Shown piece by piece: positions 10,516 to 21,303 of a stretch of 64,000 nt of DNA. Every line of letters begins with the position of its first letter. The first letter of the stretch is position 1. The notes beneath the pieces were generated by a model. The model did no database searches, was not told where the DNA came from, and saw nothing but the letters and a program-made list of their open reading frames with translations. This DNA is from Adiantum capillus-veneris. Lineage: Eukaryota > Streptophyta > Polypodiopsida > Polypodiales > Pteridaceae. The stretch is from positions 78,046,669 to 78,110,668 of the forward strand of contig CM043958.1 in the NCBI GenBank assembly GCA_014529385.2, read 5' to 3'. The position numbers and the translations under genes were made by a program.

Positions 10516-10990
10516 ACCTCCACTGGTTTGAGTTCGTTGCTGCCACATCACCATTGCCCTTGCCTTCGCCTTTTGTTCCTCTTCCTCCTGGCCACCTTCT
10601 GGTTCTTGCTCTCAACGACCTGCGACATCACCATCCAACTCGACGCCATTGGATATTGCAGAGATAGGTTCTCTCTCCCTCTCTCTCTCTCCCCTTATTG
10701 TGTGCTGTTAACTGTGTGCGCACCGAAGCCACTATGTCACGGGGTTAGAGCACAATGGGAACAACACTCCAAGGGACAAAGGGTGGTCGTTAGGGTAAGA
10801 TTAGAAGTCTCGCACCGCATCCGCATGGTTGGAATAATTACTCTTTATGTGACTGTGCCTGAGTTGTTATTCAATGCTATGTTTGGGTATAGTGAGTGAG
10901 TAGGCCTATATATCTATTATTAATAACATTAAATGGTCTGTTCTAATCCACATATTCCGAATGGACGTGGGTACAATGAAAATTCAACTT
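10516..10990. other. Spacer before gene D, CT-rich tract
   Basis: The stretch contains a CT run (10669-10693). It could hold a 5' exon or promoter of gene D, but no splice-supported frame is visible. Confidence 0.3.
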
Positions 10991-10991
10991 G

Positions 10992-11418
10992 GGTTAGAAC
11001 CAAGCGAATAGGGCCCTTCAGAGATTCTTGGGGTGCATGGTTCTGATTCAAGTGATGTCACCTATTATGACATTAGCACATGGGATAGAACCAAGCGAAT
11101 AGAGACCTTGAGGGATACTCAAGGCTCAATATTCTCTTGGTTATGACACCAAATACATACCAATTTTGAATAGTAGGTTTGGCTTGCTTTTTCTTTCAGT
11201 CATGGGGATCATACTGCCCTTCGGAGATTATTGGGGCCCCTATTCGCTTGGTTCTAACTCAAGTGACGTCATATATTATGACATTAGCGCACGGGACATA
11301 ACCAAGCAAATAGGGGCCTTGAGAGATACTCAAGGCTCAATATTCACTTGGTTATGACACCAAATACATACCGATTTTGAATAGTAGTTTTGGCTTGCTT
11401 TTTCTTTCAGTCATGGGA
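10992..11418. repeat. Tandem duplication of about 212 bp carrying a splice acceptor
   Basis: The unit containing ATACTCAAGGCTCAATATTC (11111 and 11324), TTATGACACCAAATACATAC and TTTTTCTTTCAGTCATGGG (11187 and 11398) is present twice. It also carries inverted words GAACCAAGCGAATAGGGCC (10996) and GGGCCCCTATTCGCTTGGTTC (11234), so the unit has foldback character. The second copy ends exactly at the ATG that opens gene D. Confidence 0.7.
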
Positions 11419-13222
11419 ATTATAGTACTGGAGACAGACGTTGTGGGTGAGGATACATGTGAAGAAAAAATATTCACGTTCTTATACAACGCTCGTGCTC
11501 ATCACCGTGCACCAGAACTATCAGGAATTTTTAATGTAGATTTTTCTATATAGAGGATTATAGATTGCTCATTTGAGTACCTACAAACCTATTTGCAATA
11601 GTATGAGGCAGTCATTTGTGACAATTCCATGACAGTTGATGGCATGAGATATGTGAACCCAGTCGACCTTGACCCTGACAAGAGTGCTTCAAGGAGACTG
11701 AATCGCAGTCTAGAAAAGTGTCCCTCCAATGCACTGCTTGTACTAGACAGGTGTATGAAGCACTTCTACCACGGGTTTTTCTATTACTTATACTTGCAGA
11801 CGGATGGTGAGTCAGAGACTTCCTAGTCAACAACTTTTGGTAGTTGCGCCGGAGGAAGAGGTAGAGGATGTGGAGGTGCAGTTTGACCCAGAAGAAGAGC
11901 GGGTAGAGGTATTGAAGGAAACATTGATGTGGGCTTAACTCTTGCTTCTCTTGCAGATGTAGCAATAGGGTGCAAGCAAGAAAGCCCAAATAAGGAAGTG
12001 ATGTTACCTCTGAATTGTGCTCCCAGCTTTGCTATGGCAGTTGACACCCACTACGTTCTACTCACAGATATCATGCATAAGCTGAATATACGGGAGGACT
12101 AGTGCCTAGCTGCAATTGCAAATTTTTGTGAGGCAGACATGGGATTTGTGGATGATGATGGAGTGGACCAACATCTTATTGCTGACACAGCTGTCCACGA
12201 CTCACAGTTTACTTCAGGGTGGCAAACTGATCAAAGATACATTCAATGAAGAGAAGTTCGGGGAGGCCAATTTGCCAACAGATGAGCAGTTTCAATCGAC
12301 AACAAAACAACTCGGCTTGGAAACAATGAGTAGGCATGTGGCACTTAGAGCTCAGATAATGAATAGTCAGTCTATTCACTTGTGGGGAAGGTCGACGCTG
12401 GAAATGGACAAGAATCAGATGGTAATTTCTAAAGGCATTCAGATGGTATTGGAGATGGCCCAGTGATATAATATCATGATCAATCTTTTTGTTGACAGGT
12501 GCTAGTGTATGACGATAGTTTCCTTAGAAGAGCGGGAGGGTCATGACCAGGGCTTGTCACTGGAGTACAAGGCAAGGATGCGACGTTGTCTCACTACATT
12601 GCGTGTTTCAACCACAAAAGGTTTGTAGAAACAATTCAAGTACTTGGCAATTGTACTCATCTCACTTACGGCCCATAAATTCTTTACTATTTTTTTTAAG
12701 ATTATAATATACCACAAGGAATACTCCAAGGACAATGCAAAGTTCCCATTGTTTGCAATGAAAGTTATTACAAAATTGTGTGGCGGGCACCCCGTCCCAC
12801 TAAATGCAGAAAGACTAATTCTGATTGAGAAACAGTTTTCTCTACGTGTCTTTGGCATTGGGTATGGGTGCCAAGCACTCAGAGCCCCCTATTTCATGTC
12901 CTACACAGCTTAGGCTCTGGCTGCAGGGGTTGAAGACCCGGAGAGCTTAGATCCATACAACAAGTGGCTATTTTTTAGGGAAAGAAGATGCCTGATGGCC
13001 GTGGGGATGCTGCCATCAACAGAGGAACGAGCTCGTCTACAGAGCTTGCACATCGAAGAGGTACAAAGTGAGGAAGAAGGAGGTGCATCAAAGAGGGTCC
13101 ATCTTCTCCCTCAAGTCCATCTTCTCCTGCTCCTGACTCGTGACTGCTGCCACCTCGCATGGTGCTCCCCTGCATTTGAATTTCCCCAAGCCATCTGTTT
13201 CTTCTCTTTGCTAAACTCTTAA
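11413..13222 (+). pseudogene. Gene D: degenerate intron-containing gene of unknown function
   Basis: A typical acceptor (CTTTTTCTTTCAG) is followed by ATG 11413. One frame then reads coherently for about 840 bp despite several in-frame stops: MGIIVLETDVVGEDTC, SGIFNVDFSI, GMRYVNPVDLDPDKSAS, a Gly/Arg-rich GGRGRGCGG, SFAMAVDTHYVLLTDIM, MGFVDDDGVDQHLIAD. Near 12225 it moves to another frame (LIKDTFNEEKFGEANLP). A further acceptor (TTTTTGTTGACAG, ending about 12499) precedes SLEEREGHDQGLSLEYKARM, and the frame runs to KLCGGHPVPLNAERL and TEERARLQSLHIEEV, with one more stop at 12911. I do not recognise the family. It converges with gene A, with only about 30 bp between the last frames. Confidence 0.45.
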
Positions 13223-13249
13223 GAAGCTCCTTCTGCCTTACTCTATGAA

Positions 13250-13444
13250 TTAGTCATCTATAAGTCCATTGGGTAACTCTAATAGGCTATTGGCCTTATC
13301 CTTTTCTCCCCCATGTCTAGTGTGCTTAAAATAACCTGTTCTTGCCATGTAGTGGGTTTTTTCCATGCCTTGTGTGGACCGTATTGATAGTGAGCCATAT
13401 GTCTTGGCAAAATATGGACCATGGTTGAACAATATGTGTTGCAT
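13250..13444 (-). pseudogene. Gene A: probable 3' exon
   Basis: A minus-strand frame includes FNHGPYFAKTYGSL, then QGMEKTHYMARTGYF and KHTRHGGEKDKANSLLEL. Its composition and His-rich motif (EKTHYMARTGYFKHTRHGG) look like a real protein end. It follows the 13507-14355 exon on the same strand, so it is read as the same degraded gene. I recall similar C-terminal motifs in proteins of large DNA transposons but cannot verify this. Confidence 0.4.
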
Positions 13445-13506
13445 TGAAATAAAACAAAATGGTCAGTAGAGTACAATTTAAAATTTTATTTTGTATACGT
13501 AGAATG

Positions 13507-14355
13507 CTAACCCACCATGTAATGTGTGATATGTTGCCCACCCCACCTTGTAAGGTAAGCCTTCTTCCAATCCAGCAAGGCAGCTTGAAATGATGTGAGC
13601 TTACTTTGGTCCCAAGAATGTTGCTGAATGTAGTGGAAAATTTTATCTAGTGATTTCCACACATTCGCCTTGTGATTTTGGATTGCCCCACCACCAACAT
13701 TGTCTTTTAACACTTTATGTAAGTGTTTCCATTTGTTGAATAGGTTTCTTCTTTCTCCTCTATCTAAATCTTTGAGGCTAAACCCAAGAAACCTTCTGGC
13801 CTTCACGTCACCTATCGATGCTTTCCTAGGTACCTTGTAACGGCTTTGAGACATCTTAGGGTCCTCTTCGATTTTGACATTGCCTCCATGCAAACCAATG
13901 TCTGAGAGCACTCTCTCTAATGCTTTGATCACTCTTTTTGACTCACTCTATGGCTTTAATGTCCATGCAAAACATATGTACAAATGAACCACCTTTTCAA
14001 TTATTTGACAGAGTGCATGAAGTGTACAGACGTGAAATCTACTCAGAGGAATATCAAGCACTGGCCTAAAATTTTTATCTTGAAGATGTCTCTTGGGAGC
14101 TCTATTTCCTTGCACACTCTCAAGAGATTGTGCATCATCCATGCAATATAAGCATGGATTTGTCACAGCTGCTCTGTGTGTTATGTTGTACATACACTTA
14201 AGAGTCTTTAAGTCACCTGCCATGTGCCATTCCACTGTATAGTCATCAAATCCTTCCACTGAAAGAACGACTCTGTTTCTTTGTTCACCGATGATAGAAG
14301 GAATTTGGGTTTGACTAAAAATCCAATCAAGGATTTCAAAATTTTCCTTATCAAC
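13507..14355 (-). pseudogene. Gene A: main exon with Cys/His cluster
   Basis: On the minus strand the acceptor TTTGATTGCAG is followed by an exon starting at 14355. It reads VDKENFEILDWIFSQ, VEWHMAGDLKTLKCMY, NPCLYCM, IPLSRFHVCTLHALCQIIEK, then a TAG at 13949-13951, then ALERVLSDIGLHGG, GFSLKDLDRGERRNLFNKW and LDWKKAYLTRWGGQHITHYM. C-x2-C and HVCTLHALC suggest a metal-binding fold. About 280 codons are open apart from the one TAG. The GDLKTLK-CxxC-HxCTLHA order resembles, from memory, large transposon-encoded proteins of unclear class. No DDE triad can be pointed to with confidence. Confidence 0.5.
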
Positions 14356-14433
14356 CTGCAATCAAAAACAAAAACACAAAATCAACAACCAAATAATCAA
14401 TATTTTTGTTATTATAGAGGGAACGAAGTATAC
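14356..14433 (-). other. Gene A: spliceosomal intron (78 nt)
   Basis: The donor CAG|GTATAC and the acceptor TTGCAG|GTTGAT on the minus strand join DSFQ to VDKENFE in phase 0. The two flanking exon frames differ only by this segment, which supports a true intron. Confidence 0.65.
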
Positions 14434-14780
14434 CTGAAATGAATCTAGAGTTAGAATGTTGTTTTCGGATTGCACGCTGAAGTATTGTGGATCCTCTTTT
14501 GTTATTGATGGATCCAGAGCTCTGTTCATGAGGGTAACGGTGACTCTCTCTAGCTTCTTGTTCTTCAGGACCTCGCACTCTCGAGCTTCAAAACAAACTT
14601 GAGAACCCCACCGCACTCCTCTCGACTGATGTCAAGGAAGTGAACTGCATACCTTTGCAATGCTTCAAGATCAATGAAGAGGTTGTTGTGCTCGTTAAAC
14701 TATACCTCTTTTCCACCCTTGCCTAAGAATGTTGCTTCAATATGGAATGGTGACCCAAGTTTCTCAAACACCTCATCGTT
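14434..14780 (-). pseudogene. Gene A: upstream exon region
   Basis: Reading minus from 14780: GSPFHIEATFLGKGGKEV, a stop, FNEHNNLFIDLEALQRYAVHF, DISREECGGVLKFVLKL, then (frame shifted) ECEVLKNKKLERVTVTLMN, PQYFSVQSENNILTLDSFQ, and the donor at 14434. At least one stop and one frameshift are present. No domain recognised. Confidence 0.4.
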
Positions 14781-14839
14781 TACGTGCCGGCGATCAGCCT
14801 TTACATGTGATGGCTTTGGCAGCAATGATCCTCGGCTAT

Positions 14840-15835
14840 AGTTTATTTTGAGACATTTTAGCTAATGCTTTGAAGAGTGCCCTGTATCCCATCTACGAGA
14901 TGCCACTCTCATCAAGTATTTCTTGCACTTCCATTGGTTCCAACTGATTCTCGTTCATGAAGGAGGTAAGGAGCCTCACAAAATTTTTTCTGAGTTATCA
15001 CCTCTTCAACTACTTCTTTTGGAACTAAACGGCTGTAATGCACTCCGGCATTGAAGCCTGCACCGTTTGAGTTTGGATGCAGTAAAGACATACCCAAAAA
15101 GCACCATGCGTTATGATCATGTATAGGAAAGTGTATCCATTTCTTAGTGAAGCACATTGAAGATACAAAAGAAGAAACGAACTTTGAGTTACCTTAAAGC
15201 TCGTATTCATTTTTTCAGGCCACCACTACCAATCTTCATGTTCTCAATGTTGCACAGATCTCGTTTTCTGTTCCAACTACCAAGAACGGTGTCTTTCTCT
15301 CGCAAACTTGTGATATTCTTCTCAAGGCCTTGGATTGTCTCTTTGTTTGATGAAATCTTTTGAGAGCATGCTTCATTAAGTTTCTTCAGCTGCATGTTCT
15401 CCATCGCCAGGAAGTTTCTTTGCCTTTCCGCATTCAATCCTCTCATTTCCAAATGTTCTGTGTATCCAATAGTCCATCATTGCCATCGCCTGTGAAATGT
15501 AAAAGGTTAGTGATATTAGCAAAGGGAGGTGGCACATTTGTCGTAAGATCCTTTGGATAAATAGACCCATCGGTCCACAAATCCAAATGATGTTCCTTGT
15601 TTGTCCTTCTAAGTTCTTTTTGTCGTTGAGATAAGAAAGACTCTCTCCTACGTTTCTGCAACGGTGCGTACTCTTGCGATACATCAACATGAAGATGATG
15701 TGTGTTCTTTCTTTGGGTAAGTGTTAAAAATGAAGGGGTTGAGGATTGCAAGTTTGAATTGGTGTTTTCATCAAAAAAAGAAGTGTTCTCCATTCCTAGA
15801 GTTAATAAAGAAAAAGACAGACACTCCAAACTCAT
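14840..15835 (-). pseudogene. Gene A: N-terminal exons, basic then coiled-coil
   Basis: The frame at 15835-15443 has ATGs at 15835 and 15793 (MENTSFFDENTNSNLQ) and includes HHLHVDVSQEYAPLQKRRRE, LDLWTDGSIYPKDLTTN. A possible acceptor (ACATTTCACAG) lies at about 15502. The frame at 15452-15207 is a clear coiled coil (ENMQLKKLNEACSQKISSNK, then LEKNITSLREKD). Further frames follow at 15157-14912 (GAGFNAGVHYSRLVPKEVVE) and about 14980-14840 (LTSFMNENQLEPMEVQEIL, RALFKALAKMSQ). Exact exon borders are unresolved. The spacer upstream of 15835 leads into palindrome array 1. Confidence 0.4.
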
Positions 15836-16139
15836 GAAATATCTCAGGTTTTGAAAGGGAAGACCATATTCTCATGTTTAGAGTTGATAGAGTTCGTGTG
15901 GCTTATGTTTCTGGAGGGAACACTTGTAAGTTGGCATTTCAAATCATTAGTCATACGGTTAGTTGGATTCCCGACAAGAGAATGAGGAATAAGAATGATA
16001 AAGACGGCGGCTACCTACCAAAGAATGTCATTTCGGCTTTTTGTTGGCGCAAAAAATATCACATAAAATGCACAATTTAACATTTTTCATTTTCGCTCTC
16101 TAAGCCAACGTGGAACTTCTTATAGGGCCCAAAAGTGAG
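15836..16139. other. Spacer between gene A and palindrome array 1
   Basis: No gene seen. If gene A is read on the minus strand, this is its upstream region. No convincing TATA box was identified. Confidence 0.35.
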
Positions 16140-16159
16140 TCCAACTTTCTCCTAATGAT

Positions 16160-16965
16160 ACTATGCTGTGAGTGAAAGTTAGCACAAACAAAAATGCACA
16201 GTATGCTAATTGAAGTATGCTAAAAAGCATACTGTCTTTGCCAGTTGGCATAATTATTATGCTAATAAGCATATATTTGCTGGTTTTAAGGAGAAGAGAT
16301 GACAGTTCTCTGCATCCTTTGTATGCTAATTAGCATACTGCTTATGCCAATTCACATTATGTGGGTATGATAATTAGCATAGTTAGCTGGCATAAACAGT
16401 ATGCTAATTAGCATAGGTTCGCGAGTTTCAAGGACAAGAGATAATAACTCTTTGTATACTGTGTATGCCAATAAGCATATCATGTATGCTAATTAGCATA
16501 CTGTATGCTAGTTTCAAGAAGGGATGGCAGCTTTCTATATACTGTGTATGCTAATTAGCATACTATGCTGTGAGTGGAAGTTAGCAAAAACAAAAATCCA
16601 CAGTATGCTAATTGAAGGAATTCTAATTAGCATACCATGCATGCTAATTAGCATATTGTTTATGCCAATTGGCATAGACAGTATGCTGATTAGCATACCA
16701 TTGCTGGTTTCAAGGAGAAAACATGGCAGCTTCCTGTATACTGTATATGCTAATTAGCATACTATAGTATGCTGTGAGTGGAAGTTAGCACAATAAAAAA
16801 TTCTCAGTATGCTAATTAGAATGTATTCTAATTAGCTATTGTGAGTATGCTAATTAGCATACATGGTATGCTAATTAGCATACTGTTTTGGTTGTCTTAA
16901 CATAAACAGTCTACTAACTAGCATAAACATTATGCTAATTAGCATACCTTTACTGATTTTCAACG
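16160..16965. repeat. Palindrome array 1 (TATGCTAATTAGCATA)
   Basis: The perfect 16 bp palindrome occurs around 16321, 16400, 16482, 16547, 16747, 16849, 16868 and 16930, with more one-base variants between. The array also has a longer repeat: GTGAGTGGAAGTTAGCA-like sequence at about 16170, 16571 and 16776, and a GGTTTCAAGGAGAA-type segment at about 16282, 16424, 16512 and 16710. The last two long units are about 205 bp apart. The same palindrome builds array 2 at 28.86-30.26 kb and is not seen as an array elsewhere in the window. The gypsy LTR begins about 30 bp after the array. Confidence 0.85.
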
Positions 16966-18222
16966 AGAATGTATACAAATTCAATGTTTACAAGACGATG
17001 GTGCAGCCAAAGATGGTCGAAGCTAGCAGGTGGTCTATGGCAGGCAAAGGGTGCAGTCGAGTGCAGTGCAGAAGGCTAGGGCAAGTGCCAAAGCCCTTAG
17101 CAGCCAAAGGATAGCGAGAATGTATGCTTAAAGCGGTTTTTTAGGCCAAAAGTGTTGCGAGATAGTCCAGATGGAGTGGCAGATGAAGGTGACCAAAATG
17201 CCAAGTCAGTGTCCAAACATGTAGTGTTCAGCATGTTCTACAAGCCGGTCCAGACGGCTCGTCAAAGGGAGCCCCGGTGTGCAAGATATGCAGGTTAAAG
17301 GTAGAGTGTGTAACAGATCTCCTACGGACAGGGCAGCTAGGGACAAGTGGCCCGGGTTGATGTCAGTGTATACATGTGTAGTGCTCGAGTTGTAGAGCAT
17401 GCATGTCTTCTCGGATTGCGAATCGGAGCTCTGGATAGTAAGTTATGATCAGTTGAATATTTTTTAGGGGTCGGGTCTGAGCCCATTGGACCGCATTGAG
17501 AAATGCGTCATCTGGTGTTTTCATGAGCTCGCCAGGTGTTTGGTGCGTAATAGGCAGCGTATGATGCTAGCAAGAAGTGACAACACGTGGATCGGAGTCC
17601 GGAGCACGGAGATATGCTCAGCCAAAGTTAGTAGTTTGTGGCAAGCATGAAGAGTCATATATTTTTTTCCCGGTTTGGGGCACACAGATTGAGCTCGGAT
17701 TAAAGCCACCTCGCAGGATCGGTATGGGAGCTTGAAGGTTGGAGTGCAGGTTTTCAGATGGGCTCGGCGGCCGTCACATAGGCCAACTGGGCAACGCATA
17801 GCAAAGCACCCAATGCAAACCAAAAAAGGGCTTTTTTTGTAGTTAAAATGGGTTTTTTTTTTCAAATTTTCAAAGGTTTTGAAGGCCATGGGCCAGCAAT
17901 GGCCACGTGGCCCCAAAATGAACCCACATACGACAAGGAGGCGGGACAGCACGCCCTAAATGGGCTGGGGGTAGTCACTCCAATGGTATCACAAGGTGGA
18001 GCGGGAGCTTGGAGCTCCGTGAAGTGTGGGCTATGGCAGCGAGCGCTCGCGGCACTGCGTTGGCTGAATGCGGCCCTGCGGGGCGGAGAAGGCGGTTTTT
18101 AGCGGGTGAGGCGGCGCCCGAGGCGGTGCGCCCGCGTGTGAGAGGGAAGTGGGCGGTTGGTGACGTGGCCGCCCAATGAGGGGGCGCATTCCCACAGAGA
18201 AATTCTGGAGAGGGAGAGAGGA

Positions 18223-18246
18223 GGCAATAGAGACATCGCTATTGCC
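18223..18246. promoter_or_regulatory. Stem-loop upstream of the LTR TATA box
   Basis: GGCAATAG ... CTATTGCC forms an 8 bp stem around AGACATCG, about 15 bp before TATATAAGG. The 3' LTR has the same structure at 25832-25855. Confidence 0.55.
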
Positions 18247-18258
18247 CCCCTCCTCCTT

Positions 18259-18270
18259 GTATATAAGGGG
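18259..18270 (+). promoter_or_regulatory. TATA box in 5' LTR of element 3
   Basis: GTATATAAGGGG is conserved in the 3' LTR at about 25867-25878. It is the expected promoter of the element RNA. Confidence 0.65.
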
Positions 18271-18546
18271 TGTCCCATGGTAGAGGAGCATGGGGAGAAA
18301 AGCCTCGAAGGCCGCCAAGGTTATAAAGTGAGGAGTTGGCCAAGCAAAAAAGCAAGTACCGCCAAGGTCAAAGAAGGGAGACCATCCGAGCTAAGGGTTG
18401 GACAAATCAAAGCATGGGCAAAGGCAAGGAGCAAAGGATGAGCTGGACTGAGATGGTCAAAAAGTCAAAAAAATCAAGTGATGCAAGGCTAAGCCCAAAG
18501 AGGGTAAAAATGAAGGTGAAGCAAAATAAAAAAATAAAAATCCAAA

Positions 18547-18574
18547 GGGGCAATAGCGACATCGCTAATGCCCC
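18547..18574. promoter_or_regulatory. Second stem-loop in LTR of element 3
   Basis: GGGGCAATAGCGA ... TCGCTAATGCCCC can pair over about 12 bp with one mismatch around a CA loop. The 3' LTR copy is at 26172-26199. It shares its core (GCAATAG-GACATCGCTA) with the stem-loop 320 bp upstream, so it probably arose by duplication. Confidence 0.5.
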
Positions 18575-19246
18575 CCCAAGTGCAAAGAGTGAAGAAGAGA
18601 GAGATAGAGCAAGGCGGTGCCCTCTTTCCCCAAAAAATGCCAATTCAAGGTGCCAAGTGGACCAATTGAATTGTAAATTCCCAAATTAAAGGCCCCCCCT
18701 ATAAAAGTCAAAAATGAATCAAATTAGGGGCTTTTTTCTTGGCCTTTTGGAGTGCCGTTTGAAGCCTGCAAAGTGGAGTTCTCTAGCAAGCTAGCCCCTT
18801 TGTAACTTTTGCTTGAAAATGGCCATGGTGATGGCATTGCAAGCATGTGTATATGTTTTTTGAAGTGCAATCAAGCCACAGTTGCCTCCCGTGCTGTTGT
18901 TTCCCATTCTCCCCTTCTCTTTCTCCTGCTTTCATGTTTCTCCTGGGTGCCGGCTGTGTGGATGTGTGTGCCCCCCCCGGACCGATGGTGTTTTGAGTCA
19001 GAGAGTGAGATTGAGTAGCTGTGTGCGTGTGTAAGGGTGGAGAGAGGCAGTGGTAGTAGGTGTATCTTGTGTGGTGGTTTGTAGAGTGTGTGAGCAGTGG
19101 AAATTGAGAAGGCGGTGGTCTGCTAGTGTAAAGTGTTTCTTTGAAGGTGTTTTTTGAGAGGATAGGGGTGCTGTGAATACCCTGAGCTATAGAGAGGCCC
19201 TTTTGTTTATGATGGGCGTGTTCCCCCATTCCCCCTCTCCATCTTC

Positions 19247-19260
19247 TGGTGCCCCCATGG
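19247..19260 (+). other. Candidate primer-binding site of element 3
   Basis: TGGTGCCCCCATGG begins five bases after the LTR end at 19241 and starts with the TGG expected of a tRNA 3' complement. The tRNA was not identified. Confidence 0.5.
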
Positions 19261-19319
19261 AGGAGCACACTGATTGCTCCTAGTTAATCGAAAAGAAGCG
19301 GTTTTTCGCGTTGGAAGTC

Positions 19320-21303
19320 ATGGCAGCTAGAAGCTGTGGACCGATTTTCACAAGAGAAGAGAGCCCTGACGAGTGGATGTCAGATTTTGAGATGTGCATG
19401 TTATTGTTGCGTGCGGAACGAGGATAGAAAAATGCAAACTTTTCCTTTGGTGATGCATGGTAGAGCTAAATCATGGTACGATGCATTGGGAGGTGAGCCA
19501 AAGCAAGCATGGCCGGCTCTACGGGCGAGGTTTGTTCATGACTTTCGCATGGAGACTTCCCCAGTCGAGATGGATGCAAAGTTGAAGGCGCTTAAGCAAG
19601 ATGTAAGTGAAGAGTTCAATTTGTTTTTGGGTCACTTTGAAGAGTGTTGGGTAGAGCTAGCGGTAGCCATGCAGTTAGCTAATGGAGACTACTTCAAGCT
19701 GGACGAGTTCGTGGCGTGTCTGCATCCCAAGGTGAGAGAGAAAGTTGATTTCGAGAGCCTAGAGAATTACAATGGTGCGGTAGCCATTGCACGATCGAAG
19801 AGCAGAAAGATAAAGAAGAAGATAGAGCAAGGCGTGTCAGGCTATGAGATGATGGCCCATGTTCAACCGCAGAGTCCAAGGGAAGTTGTACACGAAGAAA
19901 ATCATGGAAACGGAGATGTACCTATTGTGCCGCAAAATTGGGTGCGCACGGTGGAGGATTTGTCGGAGCAAATGCAGGAGTTGCGGCTCAGTGTGATGGA
20001 TAGAGGACAACCAAGAGTAGCAAGGGGCAGGGCAAGGCCACTGCCAGGTAGGTGTTATAATTGTGGAGAAGAAGGGCACTATGCACCTGATTGTCCTCAA
20101 CCACAGAGAGAAAGAGGAGGCATTTACCCACTTTTTGGTAGAGGTCGAGGTCAAGGACAATACAATGGTCCTAGAGAGCAAGCGGTGGACAATCCTGTGC
20201 AGTCAACTCCACAAAACAGAGGTGAGGTCCCAAGAGTAAACATCATAGGGGTGGATAAACAGGATGTCGAAGTTTTAGCCAATAAGAGAGCAAGAGCTGA
20301 GAGGGAAACAGAGACAGAGCGGGAAACTAGAGCTCACGAGGGCAAAGAGAAGATGTATGAAGACAGAGAGCAGCCAGAGCCTAGAAAAAGGAGGCGTCGC
20401 AAGATCAAACAAGCGGATTTCCTGCTAGGATGTGGCTATCCCGAGTACAATCTGGTGAGTGATGTTCAAAATCAAAAGGGAAATATTACGTTTGGTCAGT
20501 TGTTAGCTTTAAATCCAAAGTTAAGAAGGAAGTGGTCCATAAGTGTTAGCACCAGGCTACCACGAGCTAAGGGAAATGTGCAAGCGATGCAAAATATGGC
20601 TTTGAGGGTAGGTAGCCCCACTGACATTCTTCCGTTGGTAGATGTGATTATAGAGAAGAGAATGCAGGTACAAGCCTACATAGATGGTGGAGTGCAGGTT
20701 TGTGTCATGACGGAAGCAGCCATGAAAGAGACGGGAGTCAAGGTAGTAGTCAAGCCAAATGTACGCATGAGGATGGCTAACCATACTAAAGCCAGGTGTC
20801 TGGGTGTAGATCAGGATGTAAAGGTCAAGGTGATGGGCATAGAGTGCCTGATAGACTTTTTTGTGATGAAGGTAGGGGATAATGCTTATCCAATCATTTT
20901 GGGTAGGCTGTGGCTTTTGGCGATAGGTGCAAAGCAGGATTGGGGGAGCAAAGTGTTCACTTTGCCTGATAAAGAGAAAGGCAGACAAGTTGTGCTTGAT
21001 TTGAAGACCAAAGAGAGCAGTTCTCGTTCTATGGAAGTTAAAGATGAGGGCGATACGATGAGCTACGAGCATGAGACAGAGACGGTCTATGATGAAGGTT
21101 ACACTAGCACAGAGGAAGACGAGAGCGAGGATGACATGCTGAAGATAGATGCAGACTTATTCGGGGTCACCGTAGATGACTCTCCACCTAAAGAAGAAGG
21201 TATGCAGTCTCAAGCTCATGATTTAAGCATAGAAGAGGTTTCAAGCATGTTGATTGAAGATTTAGACAAGGGTGAAAAAGGAAGGCTATGTTCAATTGTG
21301 TGA
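19320..21303 (+). pseudogene. gag: Gypsy element 3: gag and protease
   Basis: The start is probably ATG 19320 (MAARSCGPIFTREESPDEWM). That frame ends near 19430 and the capsid continues one frame over (KSWYDALGGEPKQAW, LKALKQDVSEEFNLFLGHF). An intact CCHC knuckle CYNCGEEGHYAPDC lies near 20053-20094. Then come a basic/acidic tail, the linker NLVSDVQNQKGNITFGQLL and a protease with AYIDGGVQVCVM (Asp-Gly-Gly again) and YPIILGRLW. Gag and protease share one frame, so the element normally makes a fused product. The frame ends at 21303 because of a one-base shift in the A-run near 21275-21285. Confidence 0.9.

Larger units (their letters stand above)
16996..19241 (+). repeat. 5' LTR of gypsy element 3 (about 2.25 kb)
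   Basis: This matches 24603-26865 nearly base for base, with scattered substitutions, a few short indels and one larger one: a 12-15 bp AGGCCAAGTGGGCCA-type insert only in the 3' copy near 26034. It starts (C/T)GATGGTGCAGCC and ends CCCCTCTCCA. It contains TATATAAGG at 18261 and two short stem-loops that bracket it. No matching target duplication is seen: the left flank is CAAGA and the right flank ACACC. Confidence 0.9.

Noticed and set aside
10273-10667. Overlapping minus- and plus-strand open frames of 64-93 codons
   Set aside because: They arise from the 121 bp tandem repeat in several frames at once and have no domain.
13250-15835. Assigning gene A to a named transposase superfamily
   Set aside because: The resemblance is from memory only and no DDE/DDD triad could be placed.
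17206-18689. Several open frames inside the 5' LTR of element 3 (also repeated at 24517-26314)
   Set aside because: They are duplicated with the LTR, lie around its promoter, and have biased low-complexity composition; no independent evidence of coding.
20557-21072. 171-codon minus-strand frame opposite gag-protease
   Set aside because: Shadow of the conserved plus-strand frame.
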